Shown here piece by piece: positions 17,355 to 27,470 of a stretch of DNA of 64,000 bases. The stretch's first letter is position 1, and the number at the start of each line of letters is the position of its first letter. The stretch covers positions 85,963 through 149,962 of the forward strand of contig NZ_CAMDLM010000003.1 of the NCBI RefSeq assembly GCF_945901735.1, read 5' to 3'. The stretch comes from Limnohabitans sp. Rim8 (GTDB lineage Bacteria; Pseudomonadota; Gammaproteobacteria; Burkholderiales; Burkholderiaceae_C). Position numbers and translations under genes: made by a program. The notes under the pieces were generated by a model, which was not told where the DNA came from, ran no database searches, and saw nothing but the letters and a program-made list of their open reading frames with translations.

Positions 17355-19322
17355 TCAGCTCAGCAGCGCATTCACCCGCGTCACATAAGCCGCCGGGTCT
17401 GCGGGCATGCCGCCTTCGGCCAGCAGGGCTTGGTCAAACAGGATGTGGGCCAGGTCGTGGAAGTGCACCGAGCCGTCGAGCTTTTTCACCAGCGGGTGCT
17501 CGGGGTTGACCTCCAGCACGGGCTTGACTTCAGGGGCGCTTTGCCCAGCTTGCTTGAGCATGCGAGCCAGTTGCATGCTCATGCCGTCGTCGGTCACCAC
17601 CAGGCAGGCGGGGCTGTCGACCAGGCGGCTGGTCACCCGCACGTCTTCGGCTTTGTCTTTCAGCGCTTCTTTCAGTTTGGCCAGCATGGGCTTGAAGGTT
17701 TCGGCCGCGTCTTCGGCGGCTTTCTTTTCTTCTTCGTCTTGCAGCTTGCCCAGGTCAAACGCGCCTTTGGCTACGCTTTGCAGCGGCGTGCCGTCAAACT
17801 CGTGCACAAAGTTGAGCGCCCACTCGTCCACGCGGTCGGTCATCAGCAGCACTTCGATGCCCTTTTTCTTGAAGACTTCGAGCTGTGGGCTGTTCTTGGC
17901 GGCGGCCAGGGTGTCGGCGGTGATGTAGTAAATAGCGTCCTGACCTTCTTTCATGCGGGCTTTGTAGTCGGCAAAGCTGACGCTCACGGTGTCGTGGGTC
18001 GATGACGCAAAACGCAGCAACTTGGACAGGCGGGCTAGGTTGCCAAAGTCTTCGCCCAGGCCCTCTTTCAGCACAGCGCCAAACTCGGCGTAGAACTTGG
18101 AATACTGGCCGAGCTTGGCTTTATCCTCGTCGCTCAACACGTCGGTGACTTCTTCGCTGGCTTCAGGTGCCTTGTCGTGTTTCGCCAAGTCTTCCAGCAT
18201 GGACAACACACGCTTGGTACAGCCTTCGCGGATGGCTTTGACGTCGCGGCTTTCTTGCAGCAGTTCGCGGCTCACGTTCAGGGGCAGGTCGGCCGAGTCC
18301 ACCACGCCCTTTACAAAACGCAGGTAGCTGGGCATCAGTGCTTCGGCATCGTCCATGATGAAGACGCGCTTGACGTAGAGCTTGATGCCAGCTTTCTTGT
18401 CGCGGTTCCACAGGTCTTGCGGGGCTTTGCTGGGGATGTAGAGCAGCTGGGTGTATTCGGTGCTGCCTTCCACGCGGTTGTGCGTCCAAGTCAGCGGGGC
18501 CTCAAAGTCGCGGCTGATCTGCTTGTAGAAGTCGGCGTATTGCTCGTCGGTGATGTCTTTCTTGGGGCGGGTCCACAGGGCGCTGGCTTTGTTGACGGTG
18601 TCCCACTCGCCGGTCTTGACCATGCCGCCAGGTTGGCGGCCCGCCTTTTCATCATTCGGGTCGATCAGTTCGCCGTCTTGCCACGCTTCCTTTTCCATCA
18701 AGATGGGCAGGCTGATGTGGTCGGAGTATTTGCCGACGATTTCTTTGAGTTTCCAGGCATTGGCGTAGTCAAGTGCTTCTTCGCGCAGATGCAAGATCAC
18801 GCTGGTGCCGCGTTCTGTGCGGGTGATGGTCTCGACTTCAAAGTCGCCCGTGCCGCCGCTGACCCAGCGCACGCCTTCGGCAGGCGTTGCACCCGCGCGG
18901 CGGGTTTCCACGGTGATCTTGTCGGCCACGATGAAGCCCGAATAAAAGCCCACGCCAAATTGGCCGATCAACTGCGCGTCCGACTTTTGGTCGCCGCTCA
19001 GCTTGCTCACAAAGTCCTTGGTGCCGCTCTTGGCGATCGTGCCCAGGTGGTCGATGGCTTCTTGCGCCGTCATGCCGATGCCGTTGTCGGTGATGGTGAG
19101 CGTCTTGGCCGTTTTGTCAAAAGACAAGCGCACCTGCAACTCGGGCGCGTCTTCGTACAGACCGTTGTTGTTCAGCGCTTCAAAGCGCAGCTTGTCACAG
19201 GCGTCCGAGGCGTTGGAAATCAGCTCGCGCAGAAAAATTTCCTGGTTGGAATACAGCGAGTGGGTGACCAGGTGCAGCAGTTGCGCAACTTCGGCCTGAA
19301 AGGCATGGGTTTGTTTGCTCAT
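17355..19322 (-). CDS. htpG: Hsp90-family chaperone HtpG
   Basis: This cytoplasmic ATP-dependent chaperone has 655 residues, within the normal bacterial range. The GHKL ATPase domain shows [26 protein letters not shown] and [11 protein letters not shown]. The middle domain and the C-terminal dimer domain follow in order. It ends in a strong terminator and starts 76 bases downstream of the pseudouridine synthase stop, with a stem-loop in that gap, so it is probably transcribed alone. HtpG is usually under heat-shock control, but I did not see a clear sigma-32 promoter. Confidence 0.97.
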   Translation of the reverse strand: MSKQTHAFQAEVAQLLHLVTHSLYSNQEIFLRELISNASDACDKLRFEALNNNGLYEDAPELQVRLSFDKTAKTLTITDNGIGMTAQEAIDHLGTIAKSGTKDFVSKLSGDQKSDAQLIGQFGVGFYSGFIVADKITVETRRAGATPAEGVRWVSGGTGDFEVETITRTERGTSVILHLREEALDYANAWKLKEIVGKYSDHISLPILMEKEAWQDGELIDPNDEKAGRQPGGMVKTGEWDTVNKASALWTRPKKDITDEQYADFYKQISRDFEAPLTWTHNRVEGSTEYTQLLYIPSKAPQDLWNRDKKAGIKLYVKRVFIMDDAEALMPSYLRFVKGVVDSADLPLNVSRELLQESRDVKAIREGCTKRVLSMLEDLAKHDKAPEASEEVTDVLSDEDKAKLGQYSKFYAEFGAVLKEGLGEDFGNLARLSKLLRFASSTHDTVSVSFADYKARMKEGQDAIYYITADTLAAAKNSPQLEVFKKKGIEVLLMTDRVDEWALNFVHEFDGTPLQSVAKGAFDLGKLQDEEEKKAAEDAAETFKPMLAKLKEALKDKAEDVRVTSRLVDSPACLVVTDDGMSMQLARMLKQAGQSAPEVKPVLEVNPEHPLVKKLDGSVHFHDLAHILFDQALLAEGGMPADPAAYVTRVNALLS

Positions 19323-19349
19323 AGCGGTTCAACAGTAAAAAAGATCAGA

Positions 19350-19378
19350 AAACAAGAACGCCCCACAGCTTGGGGCGT
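19350..19378 (-). terminator. likely terminator after the pseudouridine synthase gene
   Basis: A perfect 8-base stem (ACGCCCCA against TGGGGCGT, loop of 5) is followed on the minus strand by T-rich sequence with interruptions. It lies 20 bases past the pseudouridine synthase stop and just upstream of htpG. Confidence 0.65.
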
Positions 19379-19398
19379 CGTGGGTGAATTTCAAGAGG

Positions 19399-20307
19399 TC
19401 AAAACGATTCGTTCGGCCCCAAATACCGCCAAGTCCCAGCTGGCATTTGCCCCAATTGCACGCCACCCATCCGGATGCGCTTGAGGCCGACGACTTTCAG
19501 GCCCACTTGCTCGCACATGCGGCGGATTTGGCGTTTTTTGCCTTCGGTCAGCACAAAGCGCAGCTGCTCGGGGTTTTGCCAGTCTACTTTGGCGGGCTTG
19601 AGGGGTTTGCCGTCCAGGCTCAGGCCGATGCGCAGGCGCTCCAATTGGGCTGGCGGGAAAACCGCTTGCACGTTGGCGCTGACCCGGTCGAAGTCGCCAA
19701 TCACGGTGAGCTGGTTGGCCTTGCCGCCATAGGTGGCCGACGCAGCCGAGGCGGCGGCGGTGTTTTCATGGCCGGTGTAGGCCACGCGCACCAGGTATTC
19801 CTTTTCCATCTCCGAGTCTTCGCCAATCAACTGGCGCGCCACCCGGCCGTCTTGCGTCAGCACCAACAAACCTGTGGAGTCGATGTCCAAGCGCCCTGCC
19901 GGGGCCAAGCCGCGCAGGTGCGGCGGGGTGAAACGCAGCTTGGACGGGTCGCCGCCCCAGTGGCTGCGCGGGTTGATCAAGGTGATGGCGGGCTCGTGCC
20001 CGTCTTCGGCTTGGCCGCTCACATAGCCCATGGGCTTATGCAAAAGAATAGTCACTTGCCGGTCTTGCTGTTGCTCGGCGGCTTTGTCGATGGTGATGCG
20101 GTCTGACAGGGTGACCTGCTGGCCCATGCTGGCGGGCAGGCCGTTGACCTGGACCCAGCCTTGCTCGATCCAAGCGTCGGCTTCGCGGCGCGAGCACATG
20201 CGCAACTCGGCCATGCGCTTGTTCAGGCGCGAGGTGCCGCTGGGTGCAGCGGCTTCGCCTTTGCCTTCGGGGCGGGGGGCGCGTTTGAATGCGAGGGGCT
20301 GGGTCAT
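19399..20307 (-). CDS. 23S rRNA pseudouridine synthase, RluF/RluB family
   Basis: This 302-residue protein combines an N-terminal S4 RNA-binding domain ([20 protein letters not shown]) with a pseudouridine synthase domain. The catalytic aspartate is in [14 protein letters not shown], and the C-terminal [16 protein letters not shown] is typical. The order of motifs favours RluF, which modifies 23S U2604 in E. coli, over RluB or RluE. A short basic low-complexity leader (about 25 residues) precedes the S4 domain. The gene is followed by a likely terminator and then htpG. Confidence 0.88.
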   Translation of the reverse strand: MTQPLAFKRAPRPEGKGEAAAPSGTSRLNKRMAELRMCSRREADAWIEQGWVQVNGLPASMGQQVTLSDRITIDKAAEQQQDRQVTILLHKPMGYVSGQAEDGHEPAITLINPRSHWGGDPSKLRFTPPHLRGLAPAGRLDIDSTGLLVLTQDGRVARQLIGEDSEMEKEYLVRVAYTGHENTAAASAASATYGGKANQLTVIGDFDRVSANVQAVFPPAQLERLRIGLSLDGKPLKPAKVDWQNPEQLRFVLTEGKKRQIRRMCEQVGLKVVGLKRIRMGGVQLGQMPAGTWRYLGPNESF

Positions 20308-20371
20308 GAATTAAGAGTGCGCAAAAGAAGTGGGTCGATTGTCTCTTCTTTTGGCGTTTGAAAGAATGCGG

Positions 20372-21100
20372 TCATGCCTTGCGTGTCGGGCCGTCTAACT
20401 GGGATTGGCGCAGGCCTTGTAAATCCAAAATCCGCAGACCGCCGTACTCCACCCGAATGAGCTGGTGTGCTTCGAGTACGCGCAGCGCTTCGTTCACGCG
20501 TTGGCGCGACAAACCCACCAGATAAGCCAGCTCTTGCTGGGTGATGCGCAGCACCTCGCCGACGCCGGAAAACAGCACCGGGTTGAACAAGGCCGCCAAA
20601 TGGCGCGCCAGGCGCAGCTCGGGATTGGTCATGCGGTCCATTTCGCGCGCTGCAATGAACTGGCCTAAGCGCTCGTTGAGCTGCTGCATGATGAAACGGT
20701 TGAAGCCCAGTGAATGGTCGATCAGCCAGTGAAAGGTGTCCAGCGGCAGCCCCGCCACCACGCTGGGCCGCAGCGCCTGGATGTTGTAGCGGTAAACCTC
20801 ACGCTTGAGGACCGTGCCCTCGCCAAACCAGCCGCCAGGCGGTATGCCGGTGAAGGTCATGGTTTGGCCGCTGGCGTTGTCGGTGCTCATTTTCAGCAGG
20901 CCCGAAATCACGCCAAACCAATACGTCACAGGGCGGGCCACGCGGCACACATGGTCACCGGTTTGGGGGTCGCTGACCACCAACTGCGGCACGATTTGCA
21001 GGCGCTCTTCGTGGCGCAACAAGCCCAGCCAGGGGATGTCCTGCAATTCGGCCGGGGTGGGTGCGCGGCGGCGCTGGTGGACGCTGTTTTCTTTGGCCAT
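20372..21100 (-). CDS. Crp/Fnr family transcriptional regulator
   Basis: The 242-residue protein has an N-terminal cyclic-nucleotide-like beta barrel (IPPGGWFGEGTVLKREVYRY) and a C-terminal winged helix (TQQELAYLVGLSRQRVNEAL). It lacks the cysteine cluster of FNR, so an oxygen-sensing iron-sulfur site is unlikely. The gene is divergent from the CoA-ligase/LIV operon, and the shared 156-base gap holds a short perfect inverted repeat. This is the usual layout for a local regulator. I infer that it controls that operon in response to the imported acid or its CoA ester. Confidence 0.9.
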   Translation of the reverse strand: MAKENSVHQRRRAPTPAELQDIPWLGLLRHEERLQIVPQLVVSDPQTGDHVCRVARPVTYWFGVISGLLKMSTDNASGQTMTFTGIPPGGWFGEGTVLKREVYRYNIQALRPSVVAGLPLDTFHWLIDHSLGFNRFIMQQLNERLGQFIAAREMDRMTNPELRLARHLAALFNPVLFSGVGEVLRITQQELAYLVGLSRQRVNEALRVLEAHQLIRVEYGGLRILDLQGLRQSQLDGPTRKA

Positions 21101-21114
21101 GGTGCTTGTCGATG

Positions 21115-21172
21115 TGTCAGCTGACGGTCAGTTGGTCTAGGGGTCTTCCCTGAATTGTCGTCCAAACGACAA
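21115..21172. promoter_or_regulatory. inverted repeats in the divergent regulator/CoA-ligase gap
   Basis: A perfect 7-base inverted repeat with a 4-base spacer (TTGTCGT, CCAA, ACGACAA) covers 21155-21172, 85 bases before the CoA-ligase start. A second palindrome, GTCAGCTGAC, lies at 21116-21125 close to the regulator start. Both sit where an operator for the divergent Crp/Fnr protein would be expected. Binding is inference. Confidence 0.5.
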
Positions 21173-21256
21173 CTTGGCGTCAAACGAATGCCTACGATCG
21201 TGCCCAAGTTCAGTCGCATTGCATTCAATGCACCGTTATTGGAGACAGGAAAGCTC

Positions 21257-23203
21257 ATGCAAACAACGTTTCCCCGCTTGATGCTCAAGCACGCTGCCGA
21301 GCGCCCCACAGCGCCCGCACTGCGCGAGAAAATTTATGGCATTTGGCAGGCCACCAGCTGGGCTGGGCTGTCGCAACTGGTCGAGTCCATCGCCTGTGGT
21401 CTGCACCAAGCGGGTTTGCAACGCGGTGAGCACCTGATTGTGGTGGGCGCCAACCGCCCGCGCTTGTATGCCACCATGCTGGCCGCGCAGTCGCTGGGCG
21501 CCATTCCCGTGCCGCTGTACCAAGACGCTGCCGCCGCCGAATGCGTGTTCCCGATCACCAACGCCGAAGTGCGTTTTTGTGTGGTGGAAGACCAAGAGCA
21601 GGTCGACAAGATGCTGGAAGTGCGTGAACAGTGCCCGCAATTGACCCACATCGTCTATGACAACCCGCGCGGCTTGCGCAAATACACCGAAGATGGTCTG
21701 GGCTCGCTCGAAGAGCTGATCGCAGCCGGTGGCGTATTTGCCCAGCAGCATCCACAGTTTTTCAAGGAAGAAGTCGAAAAATCGACCTCCACCGATGTGT
21801 CGGCGATGTTCTTCACCTCGGGCACCACCGGCAACCCCAAGGGCGTGGTGCACACCCATGGCTCCCTGATCAACCGCGCCGACGCGGGCGCAGAGTTCGA
21901 CAAGCTGACCAGCGCCGAAGACGTGTTGGCCTACATGCCGCCAGCCTGGATTGGCCAGAACATCTTCAGCTACGCCCAGTGGCTGGTGTGTGGCTATGTG
22001 GTCAATTGCCCCGAGTCATCGGCCACGGTGACCATCGACCTGAAAGAAATCGGCCCGACGTATTACTTCGCGCCGCCCCGGGTGTTTGAGGGCATGCTGA
22101 CCAGCGTGATGATCCGCATGGAAGACGCGGGCAGTTTCAAGCGCCAGTTGTTTCACTACTTCATGGGTGTGGCCAAAAAAGTTGGCCCGGCCTTGATGGA
22201 CGGCCAGTCGGTCGGCTTTATGGACCGTTTGGTGTATGGCTTGGGCAACCTGATGGTTTATGGCCCCTTGCGCAACAACCTGGGTTTCAGCCGCGTGCGC
22301 GTGGCCTACACCGCAGGCGAGGCCATTGGCCCCGACCTGTTCACCTTCTTCCGCTCGATTGGCGTGAACATCAAGCAGCTGTATGGCTCCACCGAAACCG
22401 CTGTGTTTGTGTGCCTGCAGCCTGACAACCAGGCGCGAGCCGACACGGTGGGCGTGCCGTGCAAGGGTGTGGAAATCAAGGTGGCCGCGAACGGCGAGAT
22501 CATGGTCAAGTCGCCCGGCTTGCTCAAGGGCTACTATAAAAACCAACAAGCCACCGACGAAGTGCTGACGGCCGACGGCTGGTACCACACCAGCGACGCG
22601 GGCTTTATCGACAGCCACGGCCACCTCAAAATCATTGACCGCGTGAAAGACGTGGGCCGCATCCAGGGCGGTGCCAACGACGGCGCGATGTTTGCGCCCA
22701 AGTATGTCGAAAACAAACTCAAGTTTTTCCCGCACATCAAGGAGGTGGTGGCCTACGGTGACCAGCGCGAAAAAGTGTGTGTGATGCTCAACATCGACTT
22801 TGACGCCGTGGGCAATTGGGCCGAGCGCCGCAACCTGCCTTATGCCGGTTACACCGATCTGGCGCAAAAGCCCGAGGTGTACCAACTGATCAAAGAATGC
22901 GTGGAAAAGGTCAATGCCGATCTGGCCGAAGACACTTTGCTGGCCGGTAGCCAAGTCAGCCGGTTCTTGGTCCTGCACAAAGAGCTGGACGCCGACGATG
23001 GCGAGTTGACGCGCACCAACAAGGTTCGCCGTGGCTTCATTGCCGACAAATACAAACCGCTGGTCGATGGTCTTTACGAAGGCAAAACCGAGCAGTACAT
23101 CGAGACGGTGGTCAAGTTCGAAGATGGTCGCACCGGCAGTGTCAGCGCCACGCTCCAGATTTCCGACGCCAAAACATTCACACCCGTGAAGGCCGCAGCA
23201 TGA
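21257..23203 (+). CDS. AMP-forming acyl-CoA synthetase (long-chain type)
   Basis: This is a 648-residue adenylate-forming ligase that would activate a carboxylic acid to its CoA thioester. The ATP loop FFTSGTTGNPKGVVHTHGS and the YGSTETA motif are intact, with GWYHTSDAGF and an IIDRVKDVGRIQGG segment before the C-terminal lid. The ATG at 21257 has AGGA about 6 bases upstream. Its stop overlaps the LivG start (ATGA). Placement at the head of a LIV-type importer operon suggests that it activates the imported acid directly after entry. The acid could be aromatic, branched or medium-chain. Confidence 0.9.
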   Translation: MQTTFPRLMLKHAAERPTAPALREKIYGIWQATSWAGLSQLVESIACGLHQAGLQRGEHLIVVGANRPRLYATMLAAQSLGAIPVPLYQDAAAAECVFPITNAEVRFCVVEDQEQVDKMLEVREQCPQLTHIVYDNPRGLRKYTEDGLGSLEELIAAGGVFAQQHPQFFKEEVEKSTSTDVSAMFFTSGTTGNPKGVVHTHGSLINRADAGAEFDKLTSAEDVLAYMPPAWIGQNIFSYAQWLVCGYVVNCPESSATVTIDLKEIGPTYYFAPPRVFEGMLTSVMIRMEDAGSFKRQLFHYFMGVAKKVGPALMDGQSVGFMDRLVYGLGNLMVYGPLRNNLGFSRVRVAYTAGEAIGPDLFTFFRSIGVNIKQLYGSTETAVFVCLQPDNQARADTVGVPCKGVEIKVAANGEIMVKSPGLLKGYYKNQQATDEVLTADGWYHTSDAGFIDSHGHLKIIDRVKDVGRIQGGANDGAMFAPKYVENKLKFFPHIKEVVAYGDQREKVCVMLNIDFDAVGNWAERRNLPYAGYTDLAQKPEVYQLIKECVEKVNADLAEDTLLAGSQVSRFLVLHKELDADDGELTRTNKVRRGFIADKYKPLVDGLYEGKTEQYIETVVKFEDGRTGSVSATLQISDAKTFTPVKAAA

Positions 23204-23982
23204 CCAAGAAAATCGGCGACGTCATTCTGGACGTCAACAACATCAGTTTGCGATTCGGCGGCGTCAAGGCGCTGACCGACATCTCGTTCAATGTGCGCGA
23301 GCACGAAGTGCGGGCCATCATCGGCCCCAACGGCGCGGGTAAGAGCTCGATGCTCAACTGCATCAACGGGGTGTACACGCCGCAAGAGGGCAGCATCACC
23401 TTCAGTGGTCAAAAGTTTGACCACATGAACAGCCGCCAAGTGGCCGAGATGGGCATTGCCCGCACGTTCCAAAATTTGGCCTTATTCAAGGGCATGAGCG
23501 TGATCGACAACATCATGACCGGCCGCAACCTGCACATCAAGAGCAACCTGTTCATGCAGGCCCTGCGCATCGGCCCCGCCCAGCGCGAAGAAGAAAAGAA
23601 CCGCGAATTCGTCGAGCACATCATCGACTTTCTGGAAATTCAGGCGTTCCGCAAAACACCGGTGGGTCAGCTGCCTTATGGTTTGCAAAAGCGGGTGGAC
23701 CTGGGCCGCGCTTTGGCCATGGAGCCCAAGGTGCTCTTGCTCGACGAACCCATGGCCGGTATGAACATGGAAGAAAAGCAGGACATGTGCCGCTTCATTC
23801 TGGATGTGAACGACGAGTTCGGCACCACCATCGTGCTGATCGAGCACGACATGGGCGTGGTGATGGACATCTCGGACCGCGTGGTGGTGCTGGACTACGG
23901 CAAAAAAATCGGCGACGGGACTCCCGAAGAAGTGCGCAACAACGAAGAAGTGATCAGTGCCTATCTGGGCACCAGTCACTGA
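23200..23982 (+). CDS. livG: branched-chain amino acid type ABC transporter ATPase, LivG-like
   Basis: This is one of two cytoplasmic ATPases of a LIV-class importer, with 260 residues. Walker A is GPNGAGKSS, Walker B is VLLLDEPMAGMN, and the LivG-type long insert and H-loop (LIEHDMGVVMDIS) are present. The signature is unusual: LPYGLQKRV in place of the normal LSYGQQRR. It is translationally coupled to the CoA ligase by ATGA. The family name does not fix the substrate. Adjacent ligases suggest a carboxylic acid rather than leucine. Confidence 0.9.
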   Translation: MTKKIGDVILDVNNISLRFGGVKALTDISFNVREHEVRAIIGPNGAGKSSMLNCINGVYTPQEGSITFSGQKFDHMNSRQVAEMGIARTFQNLALFKGMSVIDNIMTGRNLHIKSNLFMQALRIGPAQREEEKNREFVEHIIDFLEIQAFRKTPVGQLPYGLQKRVDLGRALAMEPKVLLLDEPMAGMNMEEKQDMCRFILDVNDEFGTTIVLIEHDMGVVMDISDRVVVLDYGKKIGDGTPEEVRNNEEVISAYLGTSH

Positions 23983-23994
23983 GGAGAATACACC

Positions 23995-24924
23995 ATGGCA
24001 TTTTTTCTCGAAGCACTTTTTGGCGGTCTGATGGCCGGCATGCTTTACTCGCTTGTGGCGCTTGGTTTTGTTTTGATTTTCAAAGCCTCGGGCGTGTTCA
24101 ATTTCGCGCAAGGCGCGATGGTGTTGTTCGCCGCTTTGGCCATGGCCCGTTTTTCCGAGTGGATCCCGGGCTGGTTGGGCTTGGACAACAAGTTCTTGGG
24201 CAACCTGATTGCTTTTTTACTGGCGGCTGCAGTCATGTTTGTGTTGGCTTGGCTGATCGAGCGCTTGGTGCTGCGCCACCTGGTCAACCAAGAAGGTGTC
24301 ACCTTGCTCATGGCCACGCTGGGCATCACTTACTTTTTGGACGGTTTGGGCCAGACCATTTTTGGCAGTGCGATTTACAAGATCGATGTCGGCATGCCGA
24401 AAGAACCCGTTTTCCTGTTTGAGTCGGTGTTTCCGGGTGGCGTTTTGATCAGCTTGGAAGATGTCTATGCAGCCTGCATTGCTGCTTTGCTTGTCGTGGT
24501 CTTGTCGCTGTTTTTCCAAAAAACCGGTACCGGTCGCGCCCTGCGTGCGGTGGCCGATGACCACCAAGCGGCCCAATCGATTGGCATTCCACTCAACCGC
24601 ATTTGGGTGATCGTCTGGTTTGTGGCGGGCATCACCGCCTTGGTGGCCGGCATCATCTGGGGCTCCAAATTGGGGGTGCAGTTTTCGCTGACCACGGTGG
24701 CTCTGCGTGCTTTGCCGGTGATCATTTTGGGAGGCTTGACCTCGGTGCCGGGTGCCATCATTGGCGGTCTGATCATTGGTGTGGGTGAGAAGCTGTCCGA
24801 GGTCTACCTGGGGCCCTATGTGGGCGGTGGCATTGAAATTTGGTTCGCATACATGCTGGCCCTCGTCTTTTTGTTGTTCCGTCCACAAGGACTGTTCGGC
24901 GAAAAAATCATCGACCGCGTGTAA
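23995..24924 (+). CDS. livH: LIV-type ABC transporter permease, LivH-like
   Basis: This inner-membrane permease of 309 residues has about eight hydrophobic segments. LivH-family features include GFVLIFKASGVFNFAQGAMV and the loop RALRAVADDHQAAQSIGIPL that contacts the ATPase. GAGGAG lies just ahead of ATG 23995, 12 bases after LivG. By eye it uses more TTG and TTT codons than the flanking housekeeping genes, partly because of its hydrophobic content. Confidence 0.93.
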   Translation: MAFFLEALFGGLMAGMLYSLVALGFVLIFKASGVFNFAQGAMVLFAALAMARFSEWIPGWLGLDNKFLGNLIAFLLAAAVMFVLAWLIERLVLRHLVNQEGVTLLMATLGITYFLDGLGQTIFGSAIYKIDVGMPKEPVFLFESVFPGGVLISLEDVYAACIAALLVVVLSLFFQKTGTGRALRAVADDHQAAQSIGIPLNRIWVIVWFVAGITALVAGIIWGSKLGVQFSLTTVALRALPVIILGGLTSVPGAIIGGLIIGVGEKLSEVYLGPYVGGGIEIWFAYMLALVFLLFRPQGLFGEKIIDRV

Positions 24925-24935
24925 GGAGAGACGCC

Positions 24936-26012
24936 ATGTTTTACAGAGAAAACGGTCAGTTCAAGACCTCTTACCGCAAAGACCAGCAGATATTTGCCAT
25001 CGCGCAAGACCGTTGGGTCGTCTTGGCGCTGATCGCCTTTGCCTTTTTGGGTGTTCCCTTTTTGGCCGATGAATACATGTTTCGCGCTATTTTGGTTCCC
25101 TTTTTGATCCTGGCTTTGGCGGCTTTGGGGGTGAATATTCTGGTGGGTTATTGCGGTCAGATCTCCCTGGGCTCAGGGGCTTTCATGGCCGTGGGCGCTT
25201 ACATGGCTTACAACACCTATGTGCGCATCGAGGGCATGCCGGTCATTTTGGCCTTGCTTGCAGGGGGATTCTTCGCCACATTGGTGGGTATCTTCTTTGG
25301 GATTCCCAGCTTGCGCGTCAAGGGCCTTTATTTGGCAGTGGCCACCTTGGCTGCGCAGTTCTTTTGCGATTGGGCATTCAGCCGCATCAGCTGGTTCACA
25401 AACAACAGCTCTTCTGGCTCTGTGGCGGTCTCTGATTTCCAAGTGTTGGGCTGGGTCATTGATTCGCCGGTTGACAAATACCTGTTTGCCTTGAGCTTCT
25501 TGGTGGTGTTTGGTTTGCTTGCCAAAAACCTGGTGCGCTCGGCCATTGGCCGGGAATGGATGGCGATCCGTGACATGGATGTGGCGGCGGCGGTCATTGG
25601 CATTCGCCCTGTTTACGCCAAGCTCACCGCTTTTGCGGTCAGCTCGTTCATCGTGGGGGTGGCCGGCGGCCTGTGGGGCTTTGTGCACTTGGGCTCCTGG
25701 GAGCCTGCGGCGTTCTCGATTGACCGATCCTTTCAGTTGCTGTTCATGGTCATCATCGGCGGCATGGGCTCCATCATGGGCAGTTTCTTTGGCGCGGCCT
25801 TCATTGTGGTGTTGCCCATTTTCCTGAACCAGTTTTTGCCGGCTGTGGGGGCGCTTTTCGGGGTTGAAATCTCGACGGCCTTGGTCTCCCATGTCGAATA
25901 CATGATTTTTGGTGCTTTGATTGTCTGGTTCTTGATTGCCGAGCCTCATGGCCTGGCCAAGCTCTGGAGCATTGCCAAGCAGAAGTTGCGGTTGTGGCCC
26001 TTCCCGCACTGA
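24936..26012 (+). CDS. livM: LIV-type ABC transporter permease, LivM-like
   Basis: This is the second permease, with 358 residues. It has the LivM hallmarks GYCGQISLGSGAFMAVGAY and IPSLRVKGLYLAVATLAAQF, and the ATPase-contact loop RSAIGREWMAIRDMDVAAA. I chose ATG 24936 because AAGGAG lies 7 bases ahead and 12 bases after the LivH stop. The frame is open into livH but has no membrane segment there. It ends in a charged Lys/Arg tail. Confidence 0.93.
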   Translation: MFYRENGQFKTSYRKDQQIFAIAQDRWVVLALIAFAFLGVPFLADEYMFRAILVPFLILALAALGVNILVGYCGQISLGSGAFMAVGAYMAYNTYVRIEGMPVILALLAGGFFATLVGIFFGIPSLRVKGLYLAVATLAAQFFCDWAFSRISWFTNNSSSGSVAVSDFQVLGWVIDSPVDKYLFALSFLVVFGLLAKNLVRSAIGREWMAIRDMDVAAAVIGIRPVYAKLTAFAVSSFIVGVAGGLWGFVHLGSWEPAAFSIDRSFQLLFMVIIGGMGSIMGSFFGAAFIVVLPIFLNQFLPAVGALFGVEISTALVSHVEYMIFGALIVWFLIAEPHGLAKLWSIAKQKLRLWPFPH

Positions 26013-26059
26013 ATAGCGCTGGTGTGCTTAAGTCGACTGCCTGGAATTCGGCTTGCGCA

Positions 26060-26097
26060 CCATCACTTTTCAAATGATGGGCCCATTGATTTTTTTT
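26060..26097 (+). other. possible weak stem-loop with T-run between livM and the binding-protein gene
   Basis: CCATCA (26060-26065) can pair with TGATGG (26075-26080). The palindrome ATGGGCCCAT (26077-26086) is then followed by a run of eight T. This 110-base gap may act as a partial terminator or a processing site between the permease and binding-protein messages. Confidence 0.4.
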
Positions 26098-26122
26098 AAA
26101 CACGATTGAAGGAGACAGTTCC

Positions 26123-27460
26123 ATGAAACTCAAAAAGTTAGCGATGTTGGCCACTTTGGCTTGCGCAGGCTTGTCTGCTGTGGTCACCACCACAGCAGTC
26201 ATGGCGCAAGAAAAAGTTCAGTTTTTCCCAAGCTTGACGGGCCGAACAGGTCCTGTCGCGCCCAATGCCACACCTTTTGCAAACGGTTATGCCGATTACA
26301 TGAAGTTGGTCAACCTTCGCGGCGGCATCAACGGTGTCAAAACCTTGGTGGAAGAGTGTGAAACAGCCTATGCGACCGACCGCGGTGTGGAGTGCTATGA
26401 GCGCCTCAAAGGCAAGCACGGTGGTGCGACCGTGTTCCAGCCCTTGTCAACTGGCATCACCTTTGCGCTGACCGAGAAAATCCCGGCTGACAAAATTCCC
26501 ATGATCACTTCTGGTTATGGCCGCAGCGACTCTGCCGATGGGGGTGTCTTCAAGTGGAACTTCCCCTTGACTGGCCACTACTGGGTGGCCGGTGACGTTT
26601 TGTTGCAGCACATCGCCAAGCAAGCGGGTGGTTGGGACAACCTCAAGGGCAAGAAAATTGCTGTTGGGTACCATGACAGTCCGTTTGGCAAAGAGTTGTT
26701 GCCCATCGTGCAAGAGCGCGCGGCCATGCATGGTTTCACTTTGCAGTTGTTGCCAATTCCAGCGCCTGGCGTTGAGCAAAAAGCCATTTGGTTGCAAATC
26801 CGTCAGCAGCGTCCTGATTACGTGATGTTGCAAACATGGGGCGTCATGACGGCCACATCGATCAAGGAAGCGGTTGCGACCGGTTATCCACGCGAAAAAA
26901 TGTTTGGCACTTGGTGGTCGGGTGCTGAGCCTGATCTCAAGGACATCGGTGCTGCCGCCAAGGGTTACAACGCCGTGATGATGCAACATGGCGCTGAGCC
27001 AAACTCTGCAGTGGCCAAAGAAATCTTGGCCAAAGTGCACGACAAAGGTCAGGGTACTGGACCCAAAGCCGAAGTGGGCGAAGTGCTGTACATGCGCGGT
27101 GTGGTGGGTGCCATGTTGGCGGTGGAGGGCGTTCGCCAAGCACAAGAGCGTTTTGGCAAAGGCAAGGTCATGACCGGTGAACAAGCGCGCTGGGGCTATG
27201 AAAACCTGAACTTGACTCAGGCCAAATTGGATGGCCTGGGTTTCAAGGGGGTTATGCGTCCGGTTTCCACATCGTGTGCTGATCACATGGGCTCTGCATG
27301 GGCTCGTGTTCACACCTGGGATGGCAGCAAGTTTGTCTGGGCATCGGATTGGTTGCAGGCCGATGAGCAGATCATCAAGCCCTTGGTCAAAGCGTCTGCA
27401 GACAAGTACGCCGCCGAGAAAAAACTTACTCGCCGCGCCGCTACGGATTGCCAGTCTTGA
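26123..27460 (+). CDS. periplasmic substrate-binding protein, LIV class
   Basis: This 445-residue protein has a signal peptide ending near VMAQ and a type-I periplasmic binding fold (QFFPSLTGRTGPVAP, IPMITSGYGRSDSADGG). It is longer than LivK (about 370), as in the aromatic-acid and urea-type binders. GGAG lies 8 bases ahead of ATG 26123. The binding protein sits after the permeases, and three stem-loops follow it, which fits its need for higher expression than its partners. The ligand is unknown. Confidence 0.92.
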   Translation: MKLKKLAMLATLACAGLSAVVTTTAVMAQEKVQFFPSLTGRTGPVAPNATPFANGYADYMKLVNLRGGINGVKTLVEECETAYATDRGVECYERLKGKHGGATVFQPLSTGITFALTEKIPADKIPMITSGYGRSDSADGGVFKWNFPLTGHYWVAGDVLLQHIAKQAGGWDNLKGKKIAVGYHDSPFGKELLPIVQERAAMHGFTLQLLPIPAPGVEQKAIWLQIRQQRPDYVMLQTWGVMTATSIKEAVATGYPREKMFGTWWSGAEPDLKDIGAAAKGYNAVMMQHGAEPNSAVAKEILAKVHDKGQGTGPKAEVGEVLYMRGVVGAMLAVEGVRQAQERFGKGKVMTGEQARWGYENLNLTQAKLDGLGFKGVMRPVSTSCADHMGSAWARVHTWDGSKFVWASDWLQADEQIIKPLVKASADKYAAEKKLTRRAATDCQS

Positions 27461-27470
27461 TCTGAAACCA

